Origin: an uncultured Selenomonas sp.
GTDB lineage: Bacteria > Bacillota > Negativicutes > Selenomonadales > Selenomonadaceae
Assembly (NCBI GenBank): GCA_947097535.1
Contig: CAMURM010000106.1
Coordinates: forward strand, 1 to 6,298
Direction of reading: 5' to 3'
DNA: 6,298 bases
This document shows, one piece after another, positions 1 to 5,837 of the stretch (positions within the stretch are counted from its first letter, which is position 1; each line of letters starts with the position of its first letter). The notes beneath the pieces are model-generated. The model was not told where the DNA came from. It worked only from the letters and a program-made list of their open reading frames with translations, and searched no databases. The translations under genes and the position numbers were made by a program.

Positions 1-112
1 CGGAAAAGCCGATCTCCGCCACGCCGCGCGCCGCCGCCGCACGAAAGAATCCTTCGACCCACGCTTCATCGTAAGAGCCGTATTCCAGATGCATGTGATA
101 ATCGAGCTTCAT
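1..112 (-). CDS. PHP-domain metal-dependent phosphoesterase, histidinol-phosphatase-like (N-terminal part only)
   Basis: Only the first 37 codons lie in the window; the rest runs off the left edge. The protein opens MKLDYHMHLEYGSYDEAWVE, and His6-x-His8 right after the first strand is the metal-binding HxH motif of PHP phosphoesterases (HisJ-type histidinol phosphatases and related hydrolases). The stretch AAAARGVAEIGFS fits the following 'GxxxIGxSDH' region of that family, although the next histidine is beyond the edge. The start is set by AGGAGG at 121-126, eight bases before the ATG. This ribosome site overlaps the stop codon of the upstream HAD phosphatase (125-127), so the two genes are almost certainly co-transcribed and probably translationally coupled. 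The family is clear; the substrate (histidinol phosphate, another phosphoester, or a nucleic acid end) cannot be told from 37 residues. Confidence 0.75.
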   Translation of the reverse strand, partial: MKLDYHMHLEYGSYDEAWVEGFFRAAAARGVAEIGFS

Positions 113-124
113 ATCCTTTACCTC

Positions 125-925
125 CTACATTTTCCCTTCGTCGAGCAGCCGGCGCAAGACGCACAGGACGCCGTGCTCGCGGTTGGACGGCGCGATATGC
201 TTTGCCGCCGCCTTCGCCGCGGGGTGCGCGTTCTCCATCGCGTAGCTCTCGCCGACGGCGCCGAGCATCTCGATGTCGTTCAGGTAATCGCCGAAGGCGA
301 GGCACTCCTCGGGGCGAATGCCGAGGAGCTGCTGCACGCGGCGCACGGCGGCGCCCTTGTTCACTCCCGTCCTCATGATGTCGACCCAATAGTTCGAGGA
401 GACGACGACCTTCAAATCCCCTTCCAAAGAAGCGAGAGATGGGTAGATCGTGCGCTCGGCATCCGCCTGCACGGGATCGCAGACGGAGAATTTGACGGGC
501 GTATCATGCACGGCGGAGAAATCCTCGACGATCTTATACTCCGTATAATACTTTTCCATCTCGGTGAAAAATGCCTCGTTGCGGCTCGTCACATAGGCGT
601 ATTCCTTGCCGCACCAGACGATGTAGGCGCCCTCGACGGTGCGCGCCCGGCGCACGATTTCTTCGCACTGGGGCGGCTCGATCGTCGTCGAGAAAAGCTC
701 CTCGTCGCGCTGCACGACGTAGGCGCCGTTTTCCGCGCAGAAGAGGAGATCCGCCGCCCACGGGCGGAAGTGGCGCAAAAGCGCCGCATACTGCCTGCCG
801 CTCGCAGGCGCAAAGATCACGCCGCGCGCCTTGAGCTCGGCGAGGATGGCGCCGAGCCCTTCGGGCAAATCGCCGCGCTCGTCGAGGAGCGTGCCGTCCA
901 TATCGCAAAATACCAGCTTGATCAT
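125..925 (-). CDS. Cof-type HAD-IIB family hydrolase (sugar-phosphate/cofactor phosphatase)
   Basis: This is a 266-residue cytosolic phosphatase of the haloacid dehalogenase superfamily, Cof/YidA-like, of normal family length. All four motifs are visible. Motif I is Asp8-Met-Asp10-Gly-Thr (nucleophile Asp8, acid/base Asp10). Motif II is the Ser42 of PASGRQ. Motif III is Lys190 of VNKG. Motif IV is GDYLND at 212-217, which holds the Mg2+-binding aspartates. The long segment between motifs II and III is the C2-type cap, and the C-terminal NREHGV resembles the family's 'N-ED-GV' loop. The reading frame is open for 11 further codons upstream (Met at 958), but only the ATG at 925 has a ribosome site (AAAGGCGG, five bases away), so I start there. 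It overlaps the ribosome site of the PHP gene, its likely operon partner. I see no convincing promoter in 926-1016. Such enzymes hydrolyse sugar phosphates, flavin phosphates or pyridoxal phosphate; the substrate here is not predictable. Confidence 0.9.
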   Translation of the reverse strand: MIKLVFCDMDGTLLDERGDLPEGLGAILAELKARGVIFAPASGRQYAALLRHFRPWAADLLFCAENGAYVVQRDEELFSTTIEPPQCEEIVRRARTVEGAYIVWCGKEYAYVTSRNEAFFTEMEKYYTEYKIVEDFSAVHDTPVKFSVCDPVQADAERTIYPSLASLEGDLKVVVSSNYWVDIMRTGVNKGAAVRRVQQLLGIRPEECLAFGDYLNDIEMLGAVGESYAMENAHPAAKAAAKHIAPSNREHGVLCVLRRLLDEGKM

Positions 926-1016
926 AAGAGCCGCCTTTCTTAGGAAGCACGAATCCATGCAGCACCATCATTTTGTGACAAACTTCATTTTATCCGTGCT
1001 CCTGAAACTTTCTGCT

Positions 1017-1053
1017 AAAAAGGCGGCGGCACGCTTCTCGACGCACCGCCGCC
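1017..1053 (-). terminator. Rho-independent terminator of the tetR-nirJ1-nirJ2 unit
   Basis: On the minus strand an 8-bp GC stem, GGCGGCGG (1053-1046) with CCGCCGCC (1029-1022), is extended by inner G-C and wobble pairs around a loop of about six bases. Five T residues follow directly (1021-1017). It lies 18 bases after the nirJ2 stop codon and points the right way for that gene, so it should separate the radical SAM unit from the HAD/PHP pair. Confidence 0.85.
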
Positions 1054-1071
1054 CTTGCCTGTTCCATTATA

Positions 1072-2064
1072 CTATCCCTTGCGCCCGTGGTAAAGACACC
1101 AAGGCTCCTCCGCCATGTAATCGCCCTCGTTGTAGTAAGCGGCGCGCGCACGGCAGCCGCCGCAGGCGCGCTTGTAGTCGCAGGTGCCGCAGCCGCCTGA
1201 GTATTCGAGCGTGCGCAGCTTGTGCAAAACCTCGCTGTTTTTCCAGATCTCGTCGAACGGCGTCTTTCGCACGTCGCCGAGCTCCATGTTGAGGTAGGCG
1301 CACGGCTGCACCTTGCCGCGCGGGCTGATGATGCAATAGCTGAGTCCAGCGAGGCAGCCTCGCCGAAAGCGCGTCTTGATGCCCATCTGCCCCGCGATGC
1401 GCAAAAACTGCGGCGCGCAAGTCGGCTTGAGCTCGATCGCGACTTCCTCCGACTTTTTCATGATGCGCGTCAGGACGCTCTCGTACGCCTCGGCACGAAG
1501 CGATTCCTCCTCGATCGTCTCGGCGCGTCCCGTCGGCACGAGGAAAAAGAAGTGGTGCGCCACAGCGCCGAGTTCCACGGCGAAGTCCGTAATCGCCTCC
1601 AGCTCCTTTTCGTTCCAGTCCATGACCGTCGTATGAATCTGAAACGGCAGCCCCGCCGCGCGGCAATTCTTCATGCCTTCGACGGCGCCCGCCCAGCCGC
1701 CCGGATAGCTGCGGAACGTATCGTGCTTCGCGGGCGACATCGAGTCGAGCGAAATGCCCATGCCCATCGCGCCCGCCGCCTTCAAGTCGCGTGCCATCTC
1801 AGGCGTGATCAAGGTGCCGTTTGTGCCGAAGACCGAACGCAGGCCAAGCTTCGTCGCATGCGCGACAAGCTCCAGGATGTCAGGGCGCGTCAGAGGCTCG
1901 CCGCCCGAAAAGATCATGATCTTGAAGCCCGCGCGCGCGATCTCATCGAGGAGCTTCTTCGCCTCCGCCGTCGAAAGCTCCTCCTCCGCCTTGCAGCCCG
2001 CATCGCGGTAGCAGTGCTTGCAGTACATGTTGCAGGCGTTCGTCGTGTTCCATGAGATGATCAT
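1072..2064 (-). CDS. nirJ2: Radical SAM/SPASM protein NirJ2 (AhbD-like, alternative heme or heme d1 synthesis)
   Basis: A 330-residue cytosolic radical SAM enzyme. The cluster motif is Cys11-x3-Cys15-x2-Cys18 (CNMYCKHC), and the SAM-binding SGGEP is at 53-57. The C-terminal SPASM domain is complete. Cys237-x12-Gly250-x4-Cys255 forms its first half and Cys292-x2-Cys295-x5-Cys301-x2-Cys304, then Cys323, its second half, so it should bind auxiliary Fe-S clusters. The opening MIISWNTTNACNMYCKHCYR and stretches such as QIHTTVMDWN and ELKPTCAPQF are what I know of the NirJ2 family. The family is related to AhbD, which oxidatively decarboxylates Fe-coproporphyrin III to heme b; that reaction is an inference for this protein. 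The ATG overlaps the nirJ1 stop codon (ATGA) and has AGGAGG eight bases upstream, within the end of nirJ1. A longer in-frame start at 2115 would overlap nirJ1 by 55 bases and is not preferred. It is the last gene of its operon. Confidence 0.87.
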   Translation of the reverse strand: MIISWNTTNACNMYCKHCYRDAGCKAEEELSTAEAKKLLDEIARAGFKIMIFSGGEPLTRPDILELVAHATKLGLRSVFGTNGTLITPEMARDLKAAGAMGMGISLDSMSPAKHDTFRSYPGGWAGAVEGMKNCRAAGLPFQIHTTVMDWNEKELEAITDFAVELGAVAHHFFFLVPTGRAETIEEESLRAEAYESVLTRIMKKSEEVAIELKPTCAPQFLRIAGQMGIKTRFRRGCLAGLSYCIISPRGKVQPCAYLNMELGDVRKTPFDEIWKNSEVLHKLRTLEYSGGCGTCDYKRACGGCRARAAYYNEGDYMAEEPWCLYHGRKG

Positions 2065-3257
2065 ATCGCCGCCTCCTCGCCCACGAGTCCGATCTCCTCG
2101 TCCGTCAGATAACACGAAGGATCGCTTGCCCAGAAATCACCCGTACGCGCTTCGGCGCGCGTGCGGAAGTTGCCGTTGCAGCACGAAAGGTAGCGGCACG
2201 AGGAACATCGACCCTTAAGGAGCGGCTTTCGATCCTTGAGCCCCGCCATGATGGCATTCGACGTGTCCTGCCAGATCTCGCCGAACTTCCTCTCGCGCAC
2301 GTTGCCGAAAGTATGATGCTGCGTGAATTGGTCGGGATGGACGTAGCCTAAGGGATCGACCTCGCCGAAAGCGATGCCCGAGCGGTTGCCGCCGTTCATC
2401 GAAATGTGCTTCCACACATGCTCGGCCGCCGCCTCGCCCTTTTCCCTGAGCGTCTTCAAGTAAATGTAGACGCCGTCGCAGTGGTTGTCGACCGTCAGGA
2501 TCTCCTTTTCCAGCCCACGCTCCTCGAAGTCGCGCGTGCGGCGGATGATCGTGTCCATGGCGCGCCGCGACTCCTCTGCCGTCACATCCTCTTCCATCAT
2601 CGCGTTGCCGCGCCCCGAGTAGACGAGATGATAGAAGCACACGCGGTTGATGCCCTCCTCCTCGATGAAATCGAAGATCTTGTCGAGTTCCATGATGTTG
2701 TGATGGTTGATCGTGAAGCGAAGCCCCACGCGCTGCCCGACCGCCGTGCAGTTCTGAATGCCGCGCATTGCCGCCTCGTAGGCGCCCTCCTTGCCGCGGA
2801 ACTTATCGTTCACATCCTTAAGACCGTCGAGCGAGATGCCGACGTAGCCCACGCCGATGTCCTTGATGCGCTGCGCCGTCGCACGGTCAATGAGCGTGCC
2901 GTTCGTCGAGAGCGTCGGGCGCACGCCCTTTGCCGCCGCATGCTCGGCAAGCTCGAAGAAGTCGGGACGAAGGAGCGGCTCGCCGCCCGAAAAGAGCAGC
3001 ACGGGCACGCGGAAGTCCGCGAGATCGTCGATGAAGCGCCGCGCCTCCTCCGTCGTCAGCTCGTTCTGATACTTCTGGGCGTCCGAATTCATGTAGCAAT
3101 GGCGGCACTTGAGGTTGCACGTCTTCGTCGAATTCCAGACGACGACGGGGCCCATGCCTTCTGCCGCACCGTTTCTCATGCGGTGCGCGTTTTTCGTATA
3201 GCGCAGCGAATCGCCAAAATACTCGCGTGCAAAAAGCAGCTTCGTTACACTGATCAT
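2061..3257 (-). CDS. nirJ1: Radical SAM protein NirJ1 (AhbC/NirJ-like, heme or heme d1 synthesis)
   Basis: A 398-residue cytosolic radical SAM enzyme. Cys47-x3-Cys51-x2-Cys54 (CNLKCRHC) binds the SAM-reducing cluster and SGGEP is at 90-94. An N-terminal extension of about 40 residues (MISVTKLLFAREYFGDSLRY) precedes the barrel, as in NirJ1/AhbC proteins. The C-terminal domain keeps Cys351, Cys354, Cys359, Cys360 and Cys382, but the first-half SPASM cysteines are absent: the region equivalent to NirJ2 Cys237-Cys255 reads SGIAFGEVDPLGYVHPD. That pattern fits one auxiliary cluster, as in the NirJ/AhbC branch. AhbC removes acetate side chains from 12,18-didecarboxysiroheme; the assignment of this reaction here is inferred. 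The ribosome site GGGAGG lies 11 bases from the ATG, rather far. The gene begins 22 bases after the tetR stop and overlaps nirJ2 by 4 bases, so the three form one operon. Other alternative-heme genes (ahbA/ahbB, nirD/nirL) are not in the window. Confidence 0.87.
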   Translation of the reverse strand: MISVTKLLFAREYFGDSLRYTKNAHRMRNGAAEGMGPVVVWNSTKTCNLKCRHCYMNSDAQKYQNELTTEEARRFIDDLADFRVPVLLFSGGEPLLRPDFFELAEHAAAKGVRPTLSTNGTLIDRATAQRIKDIGVGYVGISLDGLKDVNDKFRGKEGAYEAAMRGIQNCTAVGQRVGLRFTINHHNIMELDKIFDFIEEEGINRVCFYHLVYSGRGNAMMEEDVTAEESRRAMDTIIRRTRDFEERGLEKEILTVDNHCDGVYIYLKTLREKGEAAAEHVWKHISMNGGNRSGIAFGEVDPLGYVHPDQFTQHHTFGNVRERKFGEIWQDTSNAIMAGLKDRKPLLKGRCSSCRYLSCCNGNFRTRAEARTGDFWASDPSCYLTDEEIGLVGEEAAI

Positions 3258-3279
3258 AAAATAAACAGCCTCCCGTTCA

Positions 3280-3900
3280 TTACTCTTGTTCTTCTTCGCT
3301 CTTGATCACGCGCATGCCGTCGAGGATCAAGCCGAGCTTCAAGCGCACGTTCTCCTCGAACGGAAGCCCCAGCTTACTGAACGCCGCCGCCTGGAAGAGC
3401 GAATGAAACAGCTCCGAGATGATCGCCGTCGGTATGTCGCGGCGGAACTCGCCTTGCTCCTGCCCCTCCTCGACGAGACGCGTGAAGAGCACCGTGAAGG
3501 GCGGCGCTGAGACGCTCGCCTCCGAGCGCTTCAGGAGCGTCGCCTGCTGCGCCGCGCGCAGGAAAAGCGGCAGGACGTAGCGGTTCTTCGCGAGCAGCAC
3601 CGCCGCCGCCAGCAGAAGCTCGCGCAGGATTTCCGTCACCGGCTTCTTCTCCTCCGACAAGAGGCGCACCCTTTCCCCGAGCTCCTTCATGATGCGCCCC
3701 AAAAGCTCCATCAAGACATCATCTTTGGAATCAAAATAATTATAAAATGTACCAATGCCAAGATTCGCCCCGCTCATGATGTCCGCAATCGCCACATCGT
3801 CGAGCCCGCGGCTCTGAAACAGGCTCGCAGCCGAATCGAGAATCGCCCGGCGCGACTGAATCTTCTTCAGCTCGCGGCGGCTCAGCTTCTCTTCTTCCAT
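3280..3900 (-). CDS. TetR/AcrR-family transcriptional regulator, probable autorepressor of the nirJ operon
   Basis: A 206-residue one-component regulator. The N-terminal 65 residues form the TetR DNA-binding domain. The helix-turn-helix lies about residues 32-55, and GIGTFYNYFDSKDDVL (48-63) is the typical recognition-helix signature. The remaining 140 residues are the variable, mostly helical ligand-binding and dimerisation domain, whose sequence does not reveal the ligand. The ATG at 3900 has a good ribosome site (AGAGGGGG, six bases away). The frame is open upstream to 4005, but that start lies within the promoter and cannot be in its mRNA. The gene is first in the unit with nirJ1 and nirJ2, and the promoter carries two palindromes that suit a TetR dimer. 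Autoregulation and co-regulation of the radical SAM genes is therefore the simplest reading. A tetrapyrrole or iron-linked ligand is possible by context (TetR-type heme sensors such as HrtR exist) but unproven. Confidence 0.88.
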   Translation of the reverse strand: MEEEKLSRRELKKIQSRRAILDSAASLFQSRGLDDVAIADIMSGANLGIGTFYNYFDSKDDVLMELLGRIMKELGERVRLLSEEKKPVTEILRELLLAAAVLLAKNRYVLPLFLRAAQQATLLKRSEASVSAPPFTVLFTRLVEEGQEQGEFRRDIPTAIISELFHSLFQAAAFSKLGLPFEENVRLKLGLILDGMRVIKSEEEQE

Positions 3901-3996
3901 AAAAATCCCCCTCTGACTCGGAAGCCACCTTGCGGCGCTCCCCGCAGGCATCTCAGCATACGCGTCTCGCAGCGCCCATGCCAATACTCTTCCTCC

Positions 3997-4025
3997 ATTA
4001 TACATGAATCACCTTCATTTTTAAA
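3997..4025 (-). promoter_or_regulatory. Promoter of the tetR-nirJ1-nirJ2 operon
   Basis: On the minus strand, -35 TTTAAA (4025-4020), a 17-base spacer and an exact -10 TATAAT (4002-3997), with TG one base upstream of the -10 (extended -10). The predicted start is near 3990, giving a leader of about 90 bases before the tetR ATG at 3900. The leader holds a possible 6-bp long-range GGCGCT/AGCGCC pairing but no riboswitch that I recognise. Confidence 0.75.
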
Positions 4026-4046
4026 GAGGAAAATGAAGCATCTTCA
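4004..4046 (-). promoter_or_regulatory. Twin operator-like palindromes in the tetR promoter
   Basis: Two 14-base imperfect palindromes, ATGAATCACCTTCA (4004-4017) and ATGAAGCATCTTCA (4033-4046) on the plus strand, agree at 12 of 14 positions and start 29 bases apart, close to three helical turns. Each has inverted arms (TGAA..TTCA) around a short centre. The first fills most of the spacer between -35 and -10; the second lies just upstream of -35. This is the placement expected of TetR-family operators that block RNA polymerase. Assignment to this regulator rests on adjacency only. Confidence 0.6.
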
Positions 4047-4097
4047 CAATTTTCCACAATGCCTAAAATACGCATGCGGACAGAATCCTGCACGCAC

Positions 4098-4124
4098 AAA
4101 AAAAGCGCCGGCTCTCACCAGCGC
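4098..4124 (-). terminator. Rho-independent terminator of the tRNA-Arg gene
   Basis: On the minus strand, GCGCTGG (4124-4118) pairs with CCGGCGC (4111-4105), with one wobble, around a six-base loop. Seven T residues follow (4104-4098). It begins 13 bases after the tRNA CCA end and insulates the tetR promoter from tRNA transcription. Confidence 0.9.
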
Positions 4125-4136
4125 AAAGCTTCAAGA

Positions 4137-4214
4137 TGGTGACCCAGGAGGGACTCGAACCCCCGACCCTTTGATTCGTAGTCAAATACTCTGATCCAAC
4201 TGAGCTACTGAGTC
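4137..4214 (-). tRNA. tRNA-Arg (anticodon ACG)
   Basis: A complete cloverleaf of 78 bases on the minus strand with encoded CCA. Acceptor GACTCAG pairs with CTGGGTC (one wobble), the discriminator is A, and the D arm contains GCTC and AGTTGG. The anticodon stem TTTGA/TCAAA encloses loop CTACGAA, so the anticodon is ACG. The variable loop has five bases, and the T arm GGGGG-TTCGAGT-CCCTC has one wobble. ACG is normally edited to ICG and reads CGU, CGC and CGA arginine codons, the CGC codon being heavily used in the neighbouring genes. Confidence 0.97.
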
Positions 4215-4247
4215 ACAAGCTGACCGCTCTCGCAATCAACATAAGTG

Positions 4248-4276
4248 ATTCTATCACAGGAAACATTCGTTGTCAA
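4248..4276 (-). promoter_or_regulatory. Promoter of tRNA-Arg
   Basis: On the minus strand, exact -35 TTGACA (4276-4271), a 17-base spacer and -10 TAGAAT (4253-4248) preceded by TG one base upstream. The predicted start is about 25 bases before the mature tRNA 5' end, as usual for a stable RNA. Its -35 lies only 8 bases from the -35 of the divergent promoter for the YitT-family gene. Confidence 0.85.
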
Positions 4277-4284
4277 ATAAAAAT

Positions 4285-4313
4285 TTGCACGTCTTCTATT
4301 TTTTCCGTATAAT
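4285..4313 (+). promoter_or_regulatory. Promoter of the YitT-family gene
   Basis: -35 TTGCAC (4285-4290), a 17-base spacer and exact -10 TATAAT (4308-4313). The start would be near 4320, leaving a leader of about 29 bases before the ATG at 4349 that contains the ribosome site. Confidence 0.8.
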
Positions 4314-4348
4314 GAGAAAGTATACAAGCCACAAGAAAGGAGCTGTCC

Positions 4349-5218
4349 ATGGAAAAAGAAAAGAAAAACCGCAAGAAGCGCCTGCTCGCCCTCATGCAGA
4401 AATATGTGACGATCTTCATCGGCGCCGTCATCACTGCCGTCGGCCTTGAGCTCTTCCTCATCCCAAACAACATCATCGACGGCGGCGTCGTCGGCCTCTC
4501 CATCATGGCTCATGCCATCACAGAGCAGCCTCTGGGCGTCTTTCTCATCCTCTTCAACATTCCGTTCCTCTACCTCGGCTACAAGCAGATCGGCAAAGCC
4601 TTCGCCCTCGCCACCTTGACCGCCATCGCCCTTCTCTCTCTATGGTCGGCCTACTTCGCGCCGTTTCCGACCGTCACGCACGACTCCTTTCTCGCCGCCA
4701 TCTTCGGCGGCATCATCGTCGGACTCGGCGTCGGACTCATCATCCGCTCGGGCGGCTCGCTCGACGGCACGGAGATCGTCGCCATCATCCTCGACAAGAA
4801 GTCCGTCTTCTCCGTCGGCGAAGTCGTCATGTTCATCAACCTCTTCATCCTCTCGAGCGCCGGCCTTCTCTTCGGCTGGGACAAGGCGATGTACTCGCTC
4901 GTCGCCTACTTTGTCATCGCCAAGATGATCGATGTCGTCGTCCAGGGACTCGACGAATCCTACGCCGTCATGATCGTCACAAACGAACCGGACAAGATCA
5001 ATGTCGCTCTCGCCGAGCGATTGGGACGCGGCGTCACCCTCCTCTACGGCGAAGGCGGCTACACGGGCGAGGAGAAAAAGGTTCTCTACTCCGTCGTCAC
5101 GCGCCTCGAAGTCGACAAACTCAAGGAAACCGTCCTCGACATCGACGAAAGCGCCTTCGTGACGATCAACGCCGTCCACGACATCGTCGGCGGCAGATTC
5201 AAGAAAAAGGGCCACTAA
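4349..5218 (+). CDS. YitT-family membrane protein (DUF161 + DUF2179)
   Basis: A 289-residue inner-membrane protein of usual YitT length. The first 12 residues are strongly basic (KEKKNRKKR), which places the N-terminus in the cytoplasm. Hydrophobic segments lie about 19-38, 62-78, 83-103, 115-133, 155-176 and 180-198. The polar loop motifs NNIIDGGVVG (40-49) and RSGGSLDGTEI are typical of the family. Residues from about 205 to the end form the soluble DUF2179 domain (YAVMIVT... GVTLLYGEGGYTG... VHDIVGGRF). The ribosome site GAAAGGAG (4335-4342) is six bases from the ATG. The gene stands alone, with its own promoter and a hairpin 18 bases after the stop. Its codons end overwhelmingly in C, typical of a native, well-expressed gene here. 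The function of the family is not settled; transporter or sensor roles have been suggested, and I assign none. Confidence 0.92.
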   Translation: MEKEKKNRKKRLLALMQKYVTIFIGAVITAVGLELFLIPNNIIDGGVVGLSIMAHAITEQPLGVFLILFNIPFLYLGYKQIGKAFALATLTAIALLSLWSAYFAPFPTVTHDSFLAAIFGGIIVGLGVGLIIRSGGSLDGTEIVAIILDKKSVFSVGEVVMFINLFILSSAGLLFGWDKAMYSLVAYFVIAKMIDVVVQGLDESYAVMIVTNEPDKINVALAERLGRGVTLLYGEGGYTGEEKKVLYSVVTRLEVDKLKETVLDIDESAFVTINAVHDIVGGRFKKKGH

Positions 5219-5230
5219 GAGCACCGATAC

Positions 5231-5280
5231 GAAAACAAGAGCCGTGCACAAGTCGAATCCGACTCATGCACAGCTCTTTT
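5231..5280. terminator. Bidirectional terminator hairpin shared by the YitT-family gene and the opposing RNA gene
   Basis: Inverted arms at 5237-5255 and 5260-5278 enclose a four-base loop. Read on the minus strand, all 19 pairs form, with three G-U wobbles. Read on the plus strand, three of these become A-C mismatches, leaving blocks of 6, 5 and 5 pairs. The plus side is followed by TTTT (5277-5280) and the minus side by TTGTTTT. It can serve the YitT-family gene from the left, but it is better built for transcripts coming from the right on the minus strand. Confidence 0.8.
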
Positions 5281-5831
5281 CCTTGAAAGTCGACCCCCGC
5301 AGGTTGCTTAGGTTCTTCCGAAGCCATGAAGCCTTTGCCATGCCGTCATGGAGATGCGCACGCTGGCGCTCTTTTCGGCAGTCAAGCGGTATCGGCATAA
5401 TGCGCCCTGCTTTTCCTACGCATGGTTCTTCTACTCGGACTCGGAATTTGTCGGAACGACCCTTCTTCTGCGTCGGTTTCCCGCATTGCGCCGCCGCAGC
5501 TGCATGAGCCGACGCCTCGACGCACGGATCCTTGACCCCGTAGATTTTCGACGCTTGTGTCTTGCCTTACATCAGTTCCACAAGCGCCCCTCAATCCTTC
5601 AACACATTCGTTCCGCTTCCTGCCCCATGCGACTCCGGCTTGCCGTCCTTTGGATACTCTCCGTGAACTCGTTCACCGTGGTCTCGGGATACGCTCCCCC
5701 TCCGCCACGATGTGCCTCATGCCTGAGCCTTCGGATTCCCCTGGACTTTCCCGCTATTTTCGCTGGCTTGCCTACTAGAGTTTCTCCTCTTTCTGCAAAC
5801 GTCTTCGCAAGGGATGCCTCCTTTCATCTAC
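5232..5831 (-). ncRNA. Putative large structured non-coding RNA, about 600 nt, class not recognised
   Basis: This stretch has no credible protein gene but has the layout of an RNA gene on the minus strand: an exact-consensus promoter (-10 at 5843-5838) and a 19-bp terminator hairpin at its end. The minus strand is purine-rich. Internal helices include GGCGCTTGTG with CACAAGCGTC (5588-5579 with 5559-5550, 10 pairs, one wobble), CCGACGC/GCGTCGG arms at 5515-5509 and 5476-5470 (7 perfect pairs), GTGAAC/GTTCAC (5676-5671 with 5668-5663), TGCGAA/TTTGCA (5809-5804 with 5799-5794, one wobble), AGAG/CTCT (5790-5777) and GGGA/TCCC (5698-5686). The wobbles become A-C mismatches on the plus strand, which fixes the sense. 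TGAAAG near the 5' end (5826-5821) can pair with CTTTCA just before the terminator (5289-5284), possibly closing the whole molecule. I find no motifs of RNase P RNA, tmRNA, SRP RNA or a group II intron domain V. Size and layout recall large ornate RNAs (ROOL, GOLLD, OLE), but I cannot match any. Confidence 0.55.
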
Positions 5832-5837
5832 ATTTTT

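Noticed and set aside
926..958. Longer start for the HAD phosphatase (ATG at 958)
   Set aside because: There is no ribosome site upstream of 958, and the family normally begins directly at the first strand before DxDGT, as the ATG at 925 does.
1222..3305. Long plus-strand open frames opposite nirJ1, nirJ2 and tetR
   Set aside because: They are complementary-strand shadows produced by strong G/C third-position bias. They lack ribosome sites and domains, while the minus-strand frames carry complete radical SAM and TetR motifs.
3901..4005. Longer TetR start at ATG 4005 or TTG 3984 (the latter with GGAGG seven bases upstream)
   Set aside because: The frame is open, but 4005 lies within the promoter and the GGAGG for the TTG lies between the -10 box and the predicted transcript start near 3990, so neither signal would be in the mRNA. 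The ATG at 3900 has a strong ribosome site and gives the usual TetR length.
4045..4059. Direct repeat CACAA-TTTTC-CACAA upstream of the tetR promoter
   Set aside because: Only two short copies of five bases, easily due to chance. It overlaps the upstream palindrome by two bases and has no matching family that I recognise.
5382..5594. Minus-strand open reading frame of 70 codons inside the putative RNA
   Set aside because: No ribosome site precedes the ATG, the composition is Arg/Gly/Ser-rich, and it covers the 10-bp and 7-bp helices. It is better explained by structured RNA sequence.
5232..5831. Group II intron, RNase P RNA, tmRNA, SRP RNA or an IscB-linked omega RNA
   Set aside because: No domain V, no reverse transcriptase, no GAGGAAAGTCC/ACAGAAA RNase P core, no tRNA-like tmRNA ends, no SRP GGAAGGAAGCAGCC-like motif, and no IscB or TnpB gene next to it. 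The weak GGGAAAGTCC resemblance to RNase P is not supported by other motifs. A diverged or unfamiliar class cannot be excluded.
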